Positions 16,564 through 26,275 of a stretch of DNA of 64,000 nucleotides are shown here, in pieces. The notes beneath the pieces are model-generated. The model saw only the letters and a list, made by a program, of their open reading frames with translations. It was not told the origin of the DNA and did not search any database. This DNA is from an uncultured Oscillospiraceae bacterium (GTDB lineage Bacteria; Bacillota; Clostridia; Oscillospirales; Ruminococcaceae). The stretch spans positions 1-64,000 of the forward strand of contig CAJUHS010000013.1 of the NCBI GenBank assembly GCA_910586535.1, in the 5' to 3' direction. A program made the translations under genes and the position numbers. How positions within the stretch are numbered: position 1 is the stretch's first letter; each line of letters starts with the position of its first letter.

Positions 16564-18126
16564 TTACTCATATTCCGGAAACAGTTTTATAACAAGAGAA
16601 GTTTCGTCGTAGCTGAAGTTGACGACAGACGTGTTGTATTTATTCACAGACGGCTCATATGCTTCCTCGTAAACGTCCAGAGCATATTTGGTCGAGCTGT
16701 CAAACAGGTTGAACGTTGTTTCCTCATAGACCTTTTTGCTTGAGCACTTTACCTGCACAGGGAACTCTTTTTCCTCGGAGCACCTGATAAGTTCATCTCG
16801 AAGGATTATTTTTGCCTCATCCCAGCTGTCGGCAACAAGACCGTTTTTGGCAAAATAGCTGCCGCCGTCCGAATTTGCTTCCGGGTATTTGTAGCTTTGT
16901 TCGTAGACTGTTCGGCTTTCCTCAAGCATTTTATCGGGTACGCAGAAGTAATCGTATCTGATATAATCGTCAGCTCCGTCGCCTGATACGGCGTATGTTA
17001 CGTCTATATTATACCATTTGCCGTCCACCTTTACCTTATTCCACATATGGGGCAGGCCGTCTGCATCGCCTGTAACGGCGGCGGTCTCTATGCCGGCCTT
17101 GCTGCACAAATATGAAAAAGCCTTTGAATATCCGCCGCAGATAGCTTTTTTACCGACGAACACTCCGTATATATCGCGGCAGTTGGGAGCGCTTTCGTCG
17201 TAAACTACAGTAGAAGCCAAAACGTCGTTGAAAAGCTTGACCTTGTCGTATTCGGTCATATCCGGTTCTATCATAGAAAGTATCTTGTTTACTTCGGTAT
17301 CTATCTCGCTCTGCATTTTGTAGATAACGCTGTTTTCATACTTGTACATCAGCTTTGAGCTGGCAAGCTTTTTGGTGGAGGAGTTGACAGCGTACTGCAT
17401 TTTTTTGTCCAGATAGAACAGCGACGGTTCTTCGTCGTAAATTATCTGGTAAACATCGCAGTAATCCTCGGAGGTAATATCCACGTCTTTGGAAAATGTA
17501 ATTGTTCCGCCGTACTGTTCCGCAGCTTTTATTATTTCGTCGTAAATATAAGTCTGATTATCATTAAGGAACCTGTAGCTGTACGGACGTTCAAGATCCG
17601 AAGCGGACGGAGTTCCGACGGTGCTTGTTATAGTATCCAGAGAACCTGTGGTTTCCGATGTTGCCGTGGCTCTTGTCTCAGCCGCTGCAGGAGCGGTCGT
17701 AACAGAGGCAGGGCTGTCGGACAGCGGGGCGGACTCAGACTGTACTGTAGGAGAGGTCGCCAGATTTACCGGAGTAGTGCTTGTAAATTCCGAAATGGGA
17801 ACGTTGGGAATGCCCGGAACAGTGGAGATATCAGTGGAGGCAGAGGTTTCGCTTTCAGTGGCAGTCGTTGTGGCAAGCTCGGGACCCGGTTCGGAAAAAG
17901 CGGTGCGCTTTGTGGATTCCGTATCCGGGAAAGTTACCGGAGGACTGCTTTCGGTTGTTTCTTCGGTAAGATAGACCGCAGTCGGGCGTGAACTTTCCGT
18001 TTCGGCTGAGGGAAGCGTGTCCTCCCAGTCGGCGGCGTTTCCTTCGACACAGCCTGTCAGCAGCGCAGTGCATACGGCAGCCGCGGTTAAGAGGTAAATA
18101 AATTTTTTCAGCAGATCTTTCCGCAC
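16564..18126 (-). CDS. Transglutaminase-like lipoprotein B
   Basis: A 520-residue lipoprotein with lipobox LLTGC. The GTG at 18126 is preferred since AAGGAG lies about 10 bases upstream; the GTG at 18135 would touch it. Residues 30-180 are a Thr/Ser/Pro-rich linker that would span the wall. The shared catalytic region follows, with C330 (CGGYSKAFSYLC), H360 (LPHMWNKV) and D375 (YNIDVTY). The residue after the last motif is Tyr-Ala instead of the Trp-Asp of its paralogues, a hint of altered specificity. It lies 19 bases after gene C. Confidence 0.88.
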   Translation of the reverse strand: MRKDLLKKFIYLLTAAAVCTALLTGCVEGNAADWEDTLPSAETESSRPTAVYLTEETTESSPPVTFPDTESTKRTAFSEPGPELATTTATESETSASTDISTVPGIPNVPISEFTSTTPVNLATSPTVQSESAPLSDSPASVTTAPAAAETRATATSETTGSLDTITSTVGTPSASDLERPYSYRFLNDNQTYIYDEIIKAAEQYGGTITFSKDVDITSEDYCDVYQIIYDEEPSLFYLDKKMQYAVNSSTKKLASSKLMYKYENSVIYKMQSEIDTEVNKILSMIEPDMTEYDKVKLFNDVLASTVVYDESAPNCRDIYGVFVGKKAICGGYSKAFSYLCSKAGIETAAVTGDADGLPHMWNKVKVDGKWYNIDVTYAVSGDGADDYIRYDYFCVPDKMLEESRTVYEQSYKYPEANSDGGSYFAKNGLVADSWDEAKIILRDELIRCSEEKEFPVQVKCSSKKVYEETTFNLFDSSTKYALDVYEEAYEPSVNKYNTSVVNFSYDETSLVIKLFPEYE

Positions 18127-18154
18127 TTGCCGCACACTCCTTTAGTAAAAAAAA

Positions 18155-19318
18155 TTATTCCTCTGGGTCGGATTCATATATGAGCGATATATGGATTATA
18201 TGCATATCGTCGTTGTTATGCTTATAGGCTGAGCGGATATGAGTTCCGCAGCTGCCGTTTATGTCCTCGATTATGTCTTTAAGCTCTCCGCTGTCAAAAA
18301 GCCTTGCCATGGCGGCGAAATACGCGCTTTCGGAGGACAGGCGGATCTCCGCCTCTCTTTTGCCGGCAAGACCGGCTGATTTTATCTGCGCCGTAAGAGC
18401 CTCGGTTGCTTCGGCGGCGGTTCCGAAAAGGAGGTCTTTTCCCTTAAAATAGTTCAGCTCGCCGCTTTCGCCGGAGGTAAGACCCCTGCAAAGCTCGCTG
18501 GGGAAATGTGTCTTTCCCTCGATCTCGCTGTCCTTTACCATAAGATAGTCGTGACGTACAAAATCGGGGTCGTTTCTTTTCAGGATAGGGTCGTCCCATG
18601 TACAGTCAACGTTGTACCAGTTTCCGTTTACCAACACCTTGTTCCACGCGTGAGAAACTCCCTCGGAAGTCTCTCCGAATACAGTATAGTTGGGTATGCC
18701 CGCTTTGTCGCAGAGAGCGGTCATTGCCGCGGCATATCCTTCGCACTGACCGAAGCCGGTCACAAGGACGCCGTATGCGGAATTGACATGCTCCGCAGTA
18801 TCGCTGAAAGTGCAGTTTACAGCAATTTTGTCATGAAAATACACGATCTTGTCAAAATCGGAAGCGTCTTCGGGAAGTTCTCCTATTATTGTGGAAGCCG
18901 CGATGTCAAGCTCCGCGCGTTTTATTTCCGCGTCCTCTTTTTCATAAAGGTAGTGGAGCGGCAGCACGGATATTTCGTTTTCCGGAGTGTAAAAAAGATT
19001 GCTGAGCCAGAAAAGGCTGCGTTCCTGGGAATATACAAGCCTGTATATTTTTGCCGCCGTATCCCTTGATATTGGGGGATCAAAGGCTACCGCGTCCCTG
19101 AAGCCGGAAACAGCGGTCTTTATCTTGTCGTATACAGCCTTTTCGTCCTCGGAAAGGGATGCGTACACAGGCGAGACAAAATCGCCGCTTTCGCTGTAGT
19201 AGTTGTTGTTTGTGTTTGCTTTGGTCTCCGACGGTTCTTCGGCGACTCTCCGGCAAGAGGACAGGAGAGCCGCCGCAAGAACCGTACAGAGAACGGCAGC
19301 AAAAATTCGTTTGTTCAT
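18155..19318 (-). CDS. Transglutaminase-like lipoprotein C
   Basis: A 387-residue lipoprotein with lipobox LLSSC and the shortest linker of the five (about 25 residues, Asn-rich). The family's helical domain follows (LSEDEKAVYDKI, SLFWLSNLF), then the triad C192 (CEGYAAAMTALC), H223 (VSHAWNKV) and D238 (YNVDCTWDDP). The ribosome binding site is weak (GGAAA) and the gene starts 11 bases after gene D, so translation is probably coupled. Same operon as the other four. Confidence 0.88.
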   Translation of the reverse strand: MNKRIFAAVLCTVLAAALLSSCRRVAEEPSETKANTNNNYYSESGDFVSPVYASLSEDEKAVYDKIKTAVSGFRDAVAFDPPISRDTAAKIYRLVYSQERSLFWLSNLFYTPENEISVLPLHYLYEKEDAEIKRAELDIAASTIIGELPEDASDFDKIVYFHDKIAVNCTFSDTAEHVNSAYGVLVTGFGQCEGYAAAMTALCDKAGIPNYTVFGETSEGVSHAWNKVLVNGNWYNVDCTWDDPILKRNDPDFVRHDYLMVKDSEIEGKTHFPSELCRGLTSGESGELNYFKGKDLLFGTAAEATEALTAQIKSAGLAGKREAEIRLSSESAYFAAMARLFDSGELKDIIEDINGSCGTHIRSAYKHNNDDMHIIHISLIYESDPEE

Positions 19319-19329
19319 ATAGTTTCCAA

Positions 19330-20691
19330 TCAGCTGTAAATAACGTCAAATTCGATCAGCAGCAGACTTTCGCTGCATTCGTCGGATACTCCCTTAACGC
19401 CCGAGAAGCCCTTGGCGTAGTCGTTATAGTCCATTTTTGCTTTATAGATTTGATCGTAGACATCCTTTGAACTTACAGCTATCTGAGCTGTTCTCGAGCC
19501 GTCCTTTGCGGCTCTTTCGATCTCGGCTCTGATAGCTTTGTCAGCGGAATCAAAATCGCTGTAGACCTTGCCGGTCTTAACAAAGTAGTTCTGATCGTTG
19601 TCAACGCAGGCGGGAGGTGTAAAATAGGTAATATAGTTGCCGCTGGACATTTTTTTCTGACCGACGTGCATATGGGTTATGTTGTGTATACCGGCGTCCG
19701 GAACAAGGAAGAAGTTATAGCGGATATTTTTGTAGTTGGGAGTATTCAGAATGGGGTCGTCCCATGTAGCGTCGAGGTTGTACCATTTGCCGTCGATGTC
19801 GATAACGTTCCAAGCGTGGGACTGTCCCTGATTTGTTTCGCCTGTTACCACCATGCTGACGATGCCCGCTTTGTCGCAGAGGTACTGCATAGCCTTGGCA
19901 TAGCCTGCGCACTGGATATTGCCCTGGGGTTCTCCGCTTCCGAAAGCGTTGTAAATGGTTGCGTTGTAGTTTGTTATCTCATCCTTGAGTTCAAAGGTGG
20001 AGTTCAGCACAAGATAGTCATGAAATACCTTGAGCTTTTCAAACGTCGTGGATTTTCCGTTTGCTTCCGCAACAAGCTTGTCGGCTACCGCGTCGATGGA
20101 CTTCTGCATCTCGTTGATCGCGGCGGCGTCCTTTGTAAGGTAGAAAAGCTTTCCGACCTTGAGCTTGGCGTTCATATAGAAAAGGCGGGGTTCCTGCATA
20201 TAGACAAGACCGTATATTTTAGACCATTCCTCAAGCGTGTAGTCGTCCTCATCGCATATCTTATAGCGGAGTCCCTCTATTCCCGCAACGATATCGTCAT
20301 AGAGCTTTTTCTCCTCGGCTGTAAGGGTGGAGTAACCGTATCTTTCGGTATTGGTCTGGCTGATGTCGAGCTGAGGGGGAGCTGTTGTCGTAGCCATTGC
20401 GCTGAGGATATCCTCCTCGCTGATGGTATTGGCAGGATCTATCTCGGTAACGACGGGTTCTGAAAGGGCCTCTCCGTTCACTCCCGTAACAGTATCTCCG
20501 TTTTCATCGGTAACTGTTACCATTTCAGCGGACGATCCGTCCGCGCTGTCAGGATCGCCTATCACGTTCACCGACGCGGATGTCTCGCCGCTTGCGTCTC
20601 CGTTGTTTTCTCCGCTGCTGCATCCCGAGGCGAGCATTGCTATTGCCGCTGCAAACGCGAGCACGGAGCATATCTTTTTATTTTTCCACAT
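19330..20691 (-). CDS. Transglutaminase-like lipoprotein D
   Basis: A 453-residue lipoprotein with lipobox LASGC. An acidic, Gly/Ser-rich linker to about residue 110 is followed by the shared helical domain (LTAEEKKLYDDI, EPRLFYMNAKL) and the catalytic core: C261 (CAGYAKAMQYLC), H292 (QSHAWNVI) and D307 (YNLDATWDDP). The core is close to that of C, so C and D probably arose by a recent duplication. A good AGAAAGGAAA site precedes the ATG. Confidence 0.88.
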   Translation of the reverse strand: MWKNKKICSVLAFAAAIAMLASGCSSGENNGDASGETSASVNVIGDPDSADGSSAEMVTVTDENGDTVTGVNGEALSEPVVTEIDPANTISEEDILSAMATTTAPPQLDISQTNTERYGYSTLTAEEKKLYDDIVAGIEGLRYKICDEDDYTLEEWSKIYGLVYMQEPRLFYMNAKLKVGKLFYLTKDAAAINEMQKSIDAVADKLVAEANGKSTTFEKLKVFHDYLVLNSTFELKDEITNYNATIYNAFGSGEPQGNIQCAGYAKAMQYLCDKAGIVSMVVTGETNQGQSHAWNVIDIDGKWYNLDATWDDPILNTPNYKNIRYNFFLVPDAGIHNITHMHVGQKKMSSGNYITYFTPPACVDNDQNYFVKTGKVYSDFDSADKAIRAEIERAAKDGSRTAQIAVSSKDVYDQIYKAKMDYNDYAKGFSGVKGVSDECSESLLLIEFDVIYS

Positions 20692-20815
20692 AATATTGAT
20701 TTCCTTTCTAAGTTCGCTTTGTTTTTCGCCCTTTTGACGGCGGGGCGTGCCGAAGTACGAATACGGGGGCAGGGGATAGAAAGCTTATCCGACCCCCGCC
20801 CCATATGCTTGATTG
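20692..20815 (-). other. Spacer between transglutaminase genes E and D with GC-rich hairpin
   Basis: The minus-strand RNA could fold a G-rich/C-rich stem (GGATA/TATCC with GGGG/CCCC outside) at about 20765-20805. There is no T run behind it, so it is not a standard terminator; it may be an RNA-processing or stability element between genes E and D. Confidence 0.35.
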
Positions 20816-22483
20816 TTAATCCTTATATTTGATATCGTATTGAACAACGAGAATGTCTTCGGTAAGCTTAGTTACCTGATTAAGCTCTTTTACGCTGCTG
20901 TCTTTGCTCTTGGCATATTTCTGGAATGCTCTCCATTGTGATGTTTCGCGGAGCGCGTCCCAAAGGTCGTGATCCGTTACCCTGATATGAACAACATTCT
21001 TTCCTGCGTCAATGGCTGCGTCAAACTCGGCGTACATAGCCTGAACAGCTGAATCAAGGTCGCTGTATTCCTTGTTGTAAGCCTTGAAGTAATAGCAGGC
21101 TGTCTTTGTGCAGGCGGGAGGATTATAAAGCTTGATGCGTGTGCCGCCTTTTCTTGCAACAGTGCTGACATTAAGGTGAGTGTTTCTGATCATGTCGTCG
21201 TTTGCAAGGAAGAAGTTATAGCGGATATAGCTGCTTCTTCCGTAGCTTGTCTGCGGGTCTCCCCATGTGGTGTCGAGGATATAGTAGCCGTTGTCGCAGT
21301 ATACTACGTTCCACGCGTGAGTGCTTCCCTCGGTGTTGTTGCCGGTAACGACCATGCATTCGATACCCGCAACGTCGCAGAGATAAAGAACTGTCTTTGC
21401 ATAGCCCTGGCACTGGAGATCGCCGCCGCCTGACAGACCGTTGTAAATGCCGCAGGTCTTGTAGTTGCCCTGAAGACTGAACGTATTGTGAGTGATTACC
21501 CAGTCGTAAATTACTTTAAGCTTGCTGACTGTGCTTGTGTAGCTGTTTACTTTGCTCATTACTTCGCTGACATTGGCGTCGATGTCTTTCTGAACCTCAG
21601 CGGCTCTTTCGGGGGAAATGTCGAACTGAAGATTGAGCATTCCTCCCAGAGAAACGGGAACCTGGGGTGAAAGCCAGAAAAGCTGAGGTTCCTGATTGTA
21701 TACAAGAGCGTATACTTTAAATATAGTGTCGCTGGAGAAAGAAGAGGAAACGTCGATCTGCATTTCAAAATTTTCCGCCGCCTCAACGATATCTGCATAA
21801 AGCTGCTGTTCAGAGCTGGTGAGCTGCTGATAAGGATATCTGTCCTTGTAGCTCTTTGTATAGGCGGAGCTTACAGGGTGGCTGCTGGAGGGCTTTTTAG
21901 TCGTTTCCTCGGTCTGTTCGGGCTTCTTTGGAGCCGTAGTGGTCGCAGCTGTGGATTCAGCAGGCTTACGGTCGGTCACATAATCGGAGTGGATGAAGGT
22001 TCCGTCGGCAAGCTTATAGTAACCCGTATCCGTTGCCGCCACAATATTGATCTTCTGGCCGGCGTCGTATTTTTTCACGGATTCGGAACCTACCACAGCC
22101 TGGGTCCTTGAGTAGCAGGAGGTCTTTATGTAGAGAGTCTCGCTGATCTCGGTTTCGTTCCAAGCCTTTGCAGCAGTTGTCGAAGCGGCGGTCGTGGTTT
22201 CGGACGAAGCCGCCGTGGTAGTCGTTTCGGTCTCGCTTGTTTCAGATTCGCTTTCCGAAGTTGTTTCCTCCGCTGTAGTTTCTTCGGGAACGGTGATGGT
22301 CTCCTCGGCAGTCGTCTCGGTCTCGGTCTCGGATTCGGATACCGTCATAGTGGTAAGCGAAACGGACGAAGTGCTCTCCGGAACGTCGGGAAGCCCCGCC
22401 GAATCCTCGTCGGTCTTCTTACAGCCGGCAAGCATTGCCGCCGCCATTAAGAACGCAAGGATCAGACTAATTTTTTTCTTCAT
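20816..22483 (-). CDS. Transglutaminase-like lipoprotein E with SH3-like domain
   Basis: A 555-residue lipoprotein, the largest of the five. The ATG at 22483 is supported by AAGGAGAG 8 bases upstream; it overlaps the end of the CNNM gene by 17 bases. After lipobox MLAGC come a Thr/Glu/Ser-rich linker (about 25-105), a bacterial SH3-like domain (about 116-170, LYIKTSCYSRTQ to FIHSDYV), a second linker, and the catalytic unit: C358 (CQGYAKTVLYLC), H390 (STHAWNVV) and D404 (YILDTTWGDP). The SH3-like part probably binds peptidoglycan. First of the five paralogues in the operon. Confidence 0.9.
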   Translation of the reverse strand: MKKKISLILAFLMAAAMLAGCKKTDEDSAGLPDVPESTSSVSLTTMTVSESETETETTAEETITVPEETTAEETTSESESETSETETTTTAASSETTTAASTTAAKAWNETEISETLYIKTSCYSRTQAVVGSESVKKYDAGQKINIVAATDTGYYKLADGTFIHSDYVTDRKPAESTAATTTAPKKPEQTEETTKKPSSSHPVSSAYTKSYKDRYPYQQLTSSEQQLYADIVEAAENFEMQIDVSSSFSSDTIFKVYALVYNQEPQLFWLSPQVPVSLGGMLNLQFDISPERAAEVQKDIDANVSEVMSKVNSYTSTVSKLKVIYDWVITHNTFSLQGNYKTCGIYNGLSGGGDLQCQGYAKTVLYLCDVAGIECMVVTGNNTEGSTHAWNVVYCDNGYYILDTTWGDPQTSYGRSSYIRYNFFLANDDMIRNTHLNVSTVARKGGTRIKLYNPPACTKTACYYFKAYNKEYSDLDSAVQAMYAEFDAAIDAGKNVVHIRVTDHDLWDALRETSQWRAFQKYAKSKDSSVKELNQVTKLTEDILVVQYDIKYKD

Positions 22484-23852
22484 TTTGCATACTCTCCTTC
22501 TCATCATTTGTTGAAATATCGTCCTTGATAATTTCTGCCTTGATCTTGATGATGCACCTGTCCTCCGTCAGGAGAACGGTGAAAAGCACTCCGCCGTATT
22601 GTACGGAGGGATTTTCGTTTTCTTCCGGGATACGTCCCAGCAGCTCGGCAATGAAGCCGTTCATTGTATCGAAGCCGTTTTCCTCGGGCAGTTCTATCCC
22701 GAAAACGGGAAGTATCTCCTCCGGGTCGGCAGTTCCCGCGATAACGTAGGTGTCGTCGGATATCATGGTCAGCTCGGCTTCTTCCTCATCGTACTCGTCC
22801 TGAATATTTCCGACGATTTTTTCAACGATGTCCTCCATCGTCACCAGACCCGCCGTTCCTCCGTATTCGTCCACCACCGCCGCCATCTGCATTTTCATGG
22901 ATGACAGCCGCTTGAATGCTTCTCCGCACGGAACGGACTCGGGAAGATATATTATGTCGCGCATAAAGCTTTTGGCTTCGGTGTCCTCAGCGGATTCCGA
23001 ACCCACCAGACAGAGCAGGTCTTTTACGCATATCATGCCCGCGATATGGTCTATAGTCTCCTCGTAAACCGGTATTCTTGAAAAGCCGCTGCTTATTGCC
23101 GCGTTCACTACTTCGGACACCTTTGCGGACATTTCCACCGCCGTGATGTCTGTGCGGTGAGTCATTATGTCGGAAACGGTAAGGTCGTCAAATTCAAAAA
23201 CATTGTTGATCATTTCCCGCTGGGACTCCTCGATAACGCCTGTCTCGTTGCCCGCGTCCACCATCATGAGTATCTCTTCCTCGGTGACAAGGTCGGGTTC
23301 AGAAGAGCTTTTCGCTCCGAAAAGCGGGGCAAAAAGACGCGTAATAAGAGACGACAAAGCGGTAAGCGGAGTAAGCGCCGTTACCAGAATGCTTATGAAC
23401 GGTACGCAGAACACCGCGAATTTTTCGCTTTTGGCAGCGGGGATCTTTTTGGGGATACCTTCGCAGAAAGCCGTAAAAACGATTACCGTGGCAAGCATTA
23501 TCACAAATGCGGCGATAACGTCCGTAAGCGGACTTACGGAAAGGCTTTTCTCATCGGCTGAGCCGTATATAATACCGTACAGAGCGCCGGACAGAGGAGT
23601 CAGAAAGAATATCATTGCCAGGTATGCGGCTATGATACCCGTAAGAGTCCTGTTGACGGAAAACGCCGTCATGAGACGCGCAGGTCTTTCCGTCATATCG
23701 GCAAGTATGCGGCAGCGCTTTGAATTTTCGCAGCTGCGGAGCTTTCGCCTGTCGGTTTCCAGAACAGCCGATTCGCACACGGTGCAGAATCCTTTATAGA
23801 TAAGTATTACAGCGAAAATGATCCAACTTCGGGGATACCCGTCAGAATCCAT
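22467..23852 (-). CDS. CNNM/CBS-domain membrane protein (HlyC/CorC family) 1
   Basis: A 461-residue protein: CNNM (DUF21) membrane domain to about residue 185, paired CBS domains (about 200-330, with FSRIPVYEETIDHIAGMI and EYGGTAGLVTMEDIVE), and a C-terminal CorC_HlyC domain (about 345-435). Such proteins move or sense divalent cations such as magnesium. The ATG at 23852 has GGAAGGAAG 6 bases upstream. It heads the operon of transglutaminase lipoproteins; the link is not explained by known function. A second family member is at 55005. Confidence 0.9.
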   Translation of the reverse strand: MDSDGYPRSWIIFAVILIYKGFCTVCESAVLETDRRKLRSCENSKRCRILADMTERPARLMTAFSVNRTLTGIIAAYLAMIFFLTPLSGALYGIIYGSADEKSLSVSPLTDVIAAFVIMLATVIVFTAFCEGIPKKIPAAKSEKFAVFCVPFISILVTALTPLTALSSLITRLFAPLFGAKSSSEPDLVTEEEILMMVDAGNETGVIEESQREMINNVFEFDDLTVSDIMTHRTDITAVEMSAKVSEVVNAAISSGFSRIPVYEETIDHIAGMICVKDLLCLVGSESAEDTEAKSFMRDIIYLPESVPCGEAFKRLSSMKMQMAAVVDEYGGTAGLVTMEDIVEKIVGNIQDEYDEEEAELTMISDDTYVIAGTADPEEILPVFGIELPEENGFDTMNGFIAELLGRIPEENENPSVQYGGVLFTVLLTEDRCIIKIKAEIIKDDISTNDEKESMQNEEKN

Positions 23853-24244
23853 AATCAACTTCCTTCCGGTCGGTAGTTTTGCACAGATAAATATGCTTTT
23901 GCGTTTTTGCGCTAATTGCAGCTTGTTAAGCGTGAATGTGCGTCAGCGGCGGTCTGTCTCAAAACCTGATAAACGCACAAACTGACACACTCAAAATTAT
24001 ACAACAAACCGACAAAAAAGTCAAGGAGGTCGCTACAGCCAATTATTATGAAAAATGACCGCAAAACGGGACGATTTTTGTTTTGTTTGTGAGATTTTGG
24101 CATTACTGCGGCATTTGCTGTAACCAAAGTTTAAAAAATGTAAACGCTTTGTAACCGATTGCCGCTTCCGGACGGGTATGTCGTTTATGCGTTCTGGCCG
24201 TTGCAGTTAAAGATTTCGGCGTTATGGTTTTATTCCGTTTTATT
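23853..24244. other. Intergenic region with the CNNM-transglutaminase operon promoter
   Basis: No supported gene in about 390 bases. A minus-strand promoter sits at 23996-24024, leaving a leader of about 140 bases before the CNNM start. I see no recognised riboswitch in that leader. The remainder (24030-24244) is the spacer behind the PH-domain gene. Confidence 0.5.
23996..24024 (-). promoter_or_regulatory. Promoter of the CNNM-transglutaminase operon
   Basis: Minus-strand -35 TTGACT (24019-24024) and -10 TATAAT (23996-24001), 17-base spacer. It is the only clear promoter upstream of the six genes. Confidence 0.85.
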
Positions 24245-25705
24245 TTAAGATTTTTGACATCCCTGTCCGTCTTCAAAATTTCCGAATAATTCCTCAGCTT
24301 TTTTCACATCAATGCCGCGTATGCGGTGCTTGGATGCTCTTTCACCGCGGCTGTAGACCCATACGTCGCATGTACCGTTAAACCGCTGGAAAACCGTGCG
24401 GGTCAGCTTGACGTATGCTATCCTACTTTTGGGCACTATAACGGTGTGGAACTGGGAGAACGCGCAGTATTTCAGGGTCACTGTATCGTCGCCGAAGCCT
24501 ATTCCCGTGGTGAATTTTGCGGTGATCTTGACGGCGATAAGATAAAGCGCGGGAATTTCCCCCATTATCAGCAGGAACTTTATAATACCGCTCCATGCGG
24601 GAAAAAAGCGCGCGGCAGCCACCGCTCCTATTGGAAGTCCTACGGCGGCTATGAGGGGGCCCCACAGAAACGGCAAAATATATGAGGGCTTTGTTTTCAG
24701 TGATATATTACTCAGAGTAAAACTCGGCAGCATCATCTGCATTGAACTCATTACACGCTTTTTTGTCGTTATCGGTACGAACACCGGTATCTCGTTCTTT
24801 GACTTTCCATAGCCTGTACAGCTTACATGAACGGACATTACACGGCATATTTTCATCAGCAGATTCTGTCTCAGGTCGGCGCAGTTTACTTTGGAAATAT
24901 TTACATAATATTTCCGTTTTGAAAAAAATCCGTTCCGTACGGTTATATCATTCCCGCACCGCTGTATCCTGAAATTTATATGCCTGAGCAAGTTGGAAAT
25001 AAATGAGAATCCCCAGCCCAGCGCAAATATCAGCGTAAGCGCCACAGCGGCAGGGGTGACTCCCGAAATAATTTTCTGCATGAACTCTGTCACTCCGCTG
25101 ACGGCGTTCATAAACTGTTCCTCAAGCTGATTTCCGACGATACGGCTTCCCTGAATAAAAAATGTTCCGAGGAAGATGACGCCGGAAAGCGTAGAGGAAA
25201 ATACCAGCGAAAAAAAGATAAGATTGGCTTTTGAAGCTTTGTAGGTGATTTTTGTATTTGTCGACTTATTTGGCATATTATTGTATATTTTTGTATAATC
25301 AGTTAATTTTATAATGAGTTCAACATCGGCTTTTTTTCCGTGTCCAAGGGTTGAGTGGGAGTCCGAATCCAGCGCGACAGTCACCGCACGTATCGGGCGC
25401 AGCCACAGGGAGCGGGTCGCCGAAGCGCAGGCTACCGCCGGATACGGAACTGTAAATTCGTTCCTGATCAAAATTCCGTGGGAAATAAAAATCCCTTTTT
25501 CTCCCACCTCAAAGCGCACAAAATACCACCTCAGAACCGCAAATCCGATCATCAGCATAATGACGATCAGATCCCAGTACGCTCCCTGAAACCAGCGGTA
25601 AACGTCGAATCTTACCGCCGCAAGACCGCGCACCAAAGGGATAAGAAGCATCCAGAAGTTCTTGGTGGTGTATTTTAAAATTGCAATTTTGTGCTGGCGC
25701 GACAT
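24245..25705 (-). CDS. PH domain-containing membrane protein (YdbT-like)
   Basis: A 486-residue protein with three alternating pairs of membrane helices and bacterial PH (bPH2/DUF304) domains. Helices lie at about 20-60, 165-235 and 345-400. PH modules follow at about 65-135, 245-325 and 405-475, each with an xxIxxRxGxF-like strand (GIFISHGILIRNEF, DITVRNGFFSKRKYYV). It is the larger partner of the two-gene ydbS/ydbT pair: ATG 25705 shares one base with the stop of the smaller gene. In Bacillus such pairs affect resistance to some antimicrobial peptides; here the role is open. Confidence 0.8.
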   Translation of the reverse strand: MSRQHKIAILKYTTKNFWMLLIPLVRGLAAVRFDVYRWFQGAYWDLIVIMLMIGFAVLRWYFVRFEVGEKGIFISHGILIRNEFTVPYPAVACASATRSLWLRPIRAVTVALDSDSHSTLGHGKKADVELIIKLTDYTKIYNNMPNKSTNTKITYKASKANLIFFSLVFSSTLSGVIFLGTFFIQGSRIVGNQLEEQFMNAVSGVTEFMQKIISGVTPAAVALTLIFALGWGFSFISNLLRHINFRIQRCGNDITVRNGFFSKRKYYVNISKVNCADLRQNLLMKICRVMSVHVSCTGYGKSKNEIPVFVPITTKKRVMSSMQMMLPSFTLSNISLKTKPSYILPFLWGPLIAAVGLPIGAVAAARFFPAWSGIIKFLLIMGEIPALYLIAVKITAKFTTGIGFGDDTVTLKYCAFSQFHTVIVPKSRIAYVKLTRTVFQRFNGTCDVWVYSRGERASKHRIRGIDVKKAEELFGNFEDGQGCQKS

Positions 25706-26202
25706 TAAAGTCCTCCTCTGCTGCTGAGATACGTGCGGATTTTTTTGTGGATTTCTTCCATGTCGGAATGGGATAAAAACATCATGATAAGCCGTCCACC
25801 GTATGCGTTTATTAACAAAAAATTAAAACTTGTGTACTTGGAAAGTGGCATTGATACTGTGGTGGTGTACTGTACCGAGGACATTTTCACATAGACCGTG
25901 TTGCTGAAAAAAACTCCCGAGCGTATAATTATTTCGTCTGCGGAAAGGGTGTAGCTCACCGAACGGTACCAAAGCGGCAGAATAATCATTAGGAAGATAA
26001 CATATGCTGTTACAAGCAGTCCGATAAGGATCCAGATGATTATTTCCGGAACCGTAAATTTCGGCATGGCAAAATAATCGGGATACCTTGCTTCAAGAAA
26101 ATACAGCAAGTATTTTAATGCAATTATTATACAAATTATCAGCAGAAATGTAAATACTCTAAGAAATTTTAAGCTTTTTCTGTCCGCATAGTATTTTTTC
26201 AT
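25705..26202 (-). CDS. PH domain-containing membrane protein (YdbS-like)
   Basis: A 165-residue protein: two membrane helices (about 15-38 and 53-78), then one bPH2 domain (SYTLSADEIIIRSGVFF, then YVKMSSVQYTTT, then INAYGG). The ATG at 26202 is chosen since a GAGG site lies 10 bases upstream; the frame extends 15 codons more with no signal. It is co-translated with the larger PH protein through a TAATG overlap. Confidence 0.82.
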   Translation of the reverse strand: MKKYYADRKSLKFLRVFTFLLIICIIIALKYLLYFLEARYPDYFAMPKFTVPEIIIWILIGLLVTAYVIFLMIILPLWYRSVSYTLSADEIIIRSGVFFSNTVYVKMSSVQYTTTVSMPLSKYTSFNFLLINAYGGRLIMMFLSHSDMEEIHKKIRTYLSSRGGL

Positions 26203-26275
26203 AGTACAGAAACCTCGTTTGTCTTTGATCGTATAAACAGCGCACAACTGTGCACATTTACATATAGTATATCAC

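Noticed and set aside
23912..24127. 71-codon minus-strand frame upstream of the CNNM gene
   Set aside because: It spans the operon promoter, has no ribosome binding site and no recognisable domain.
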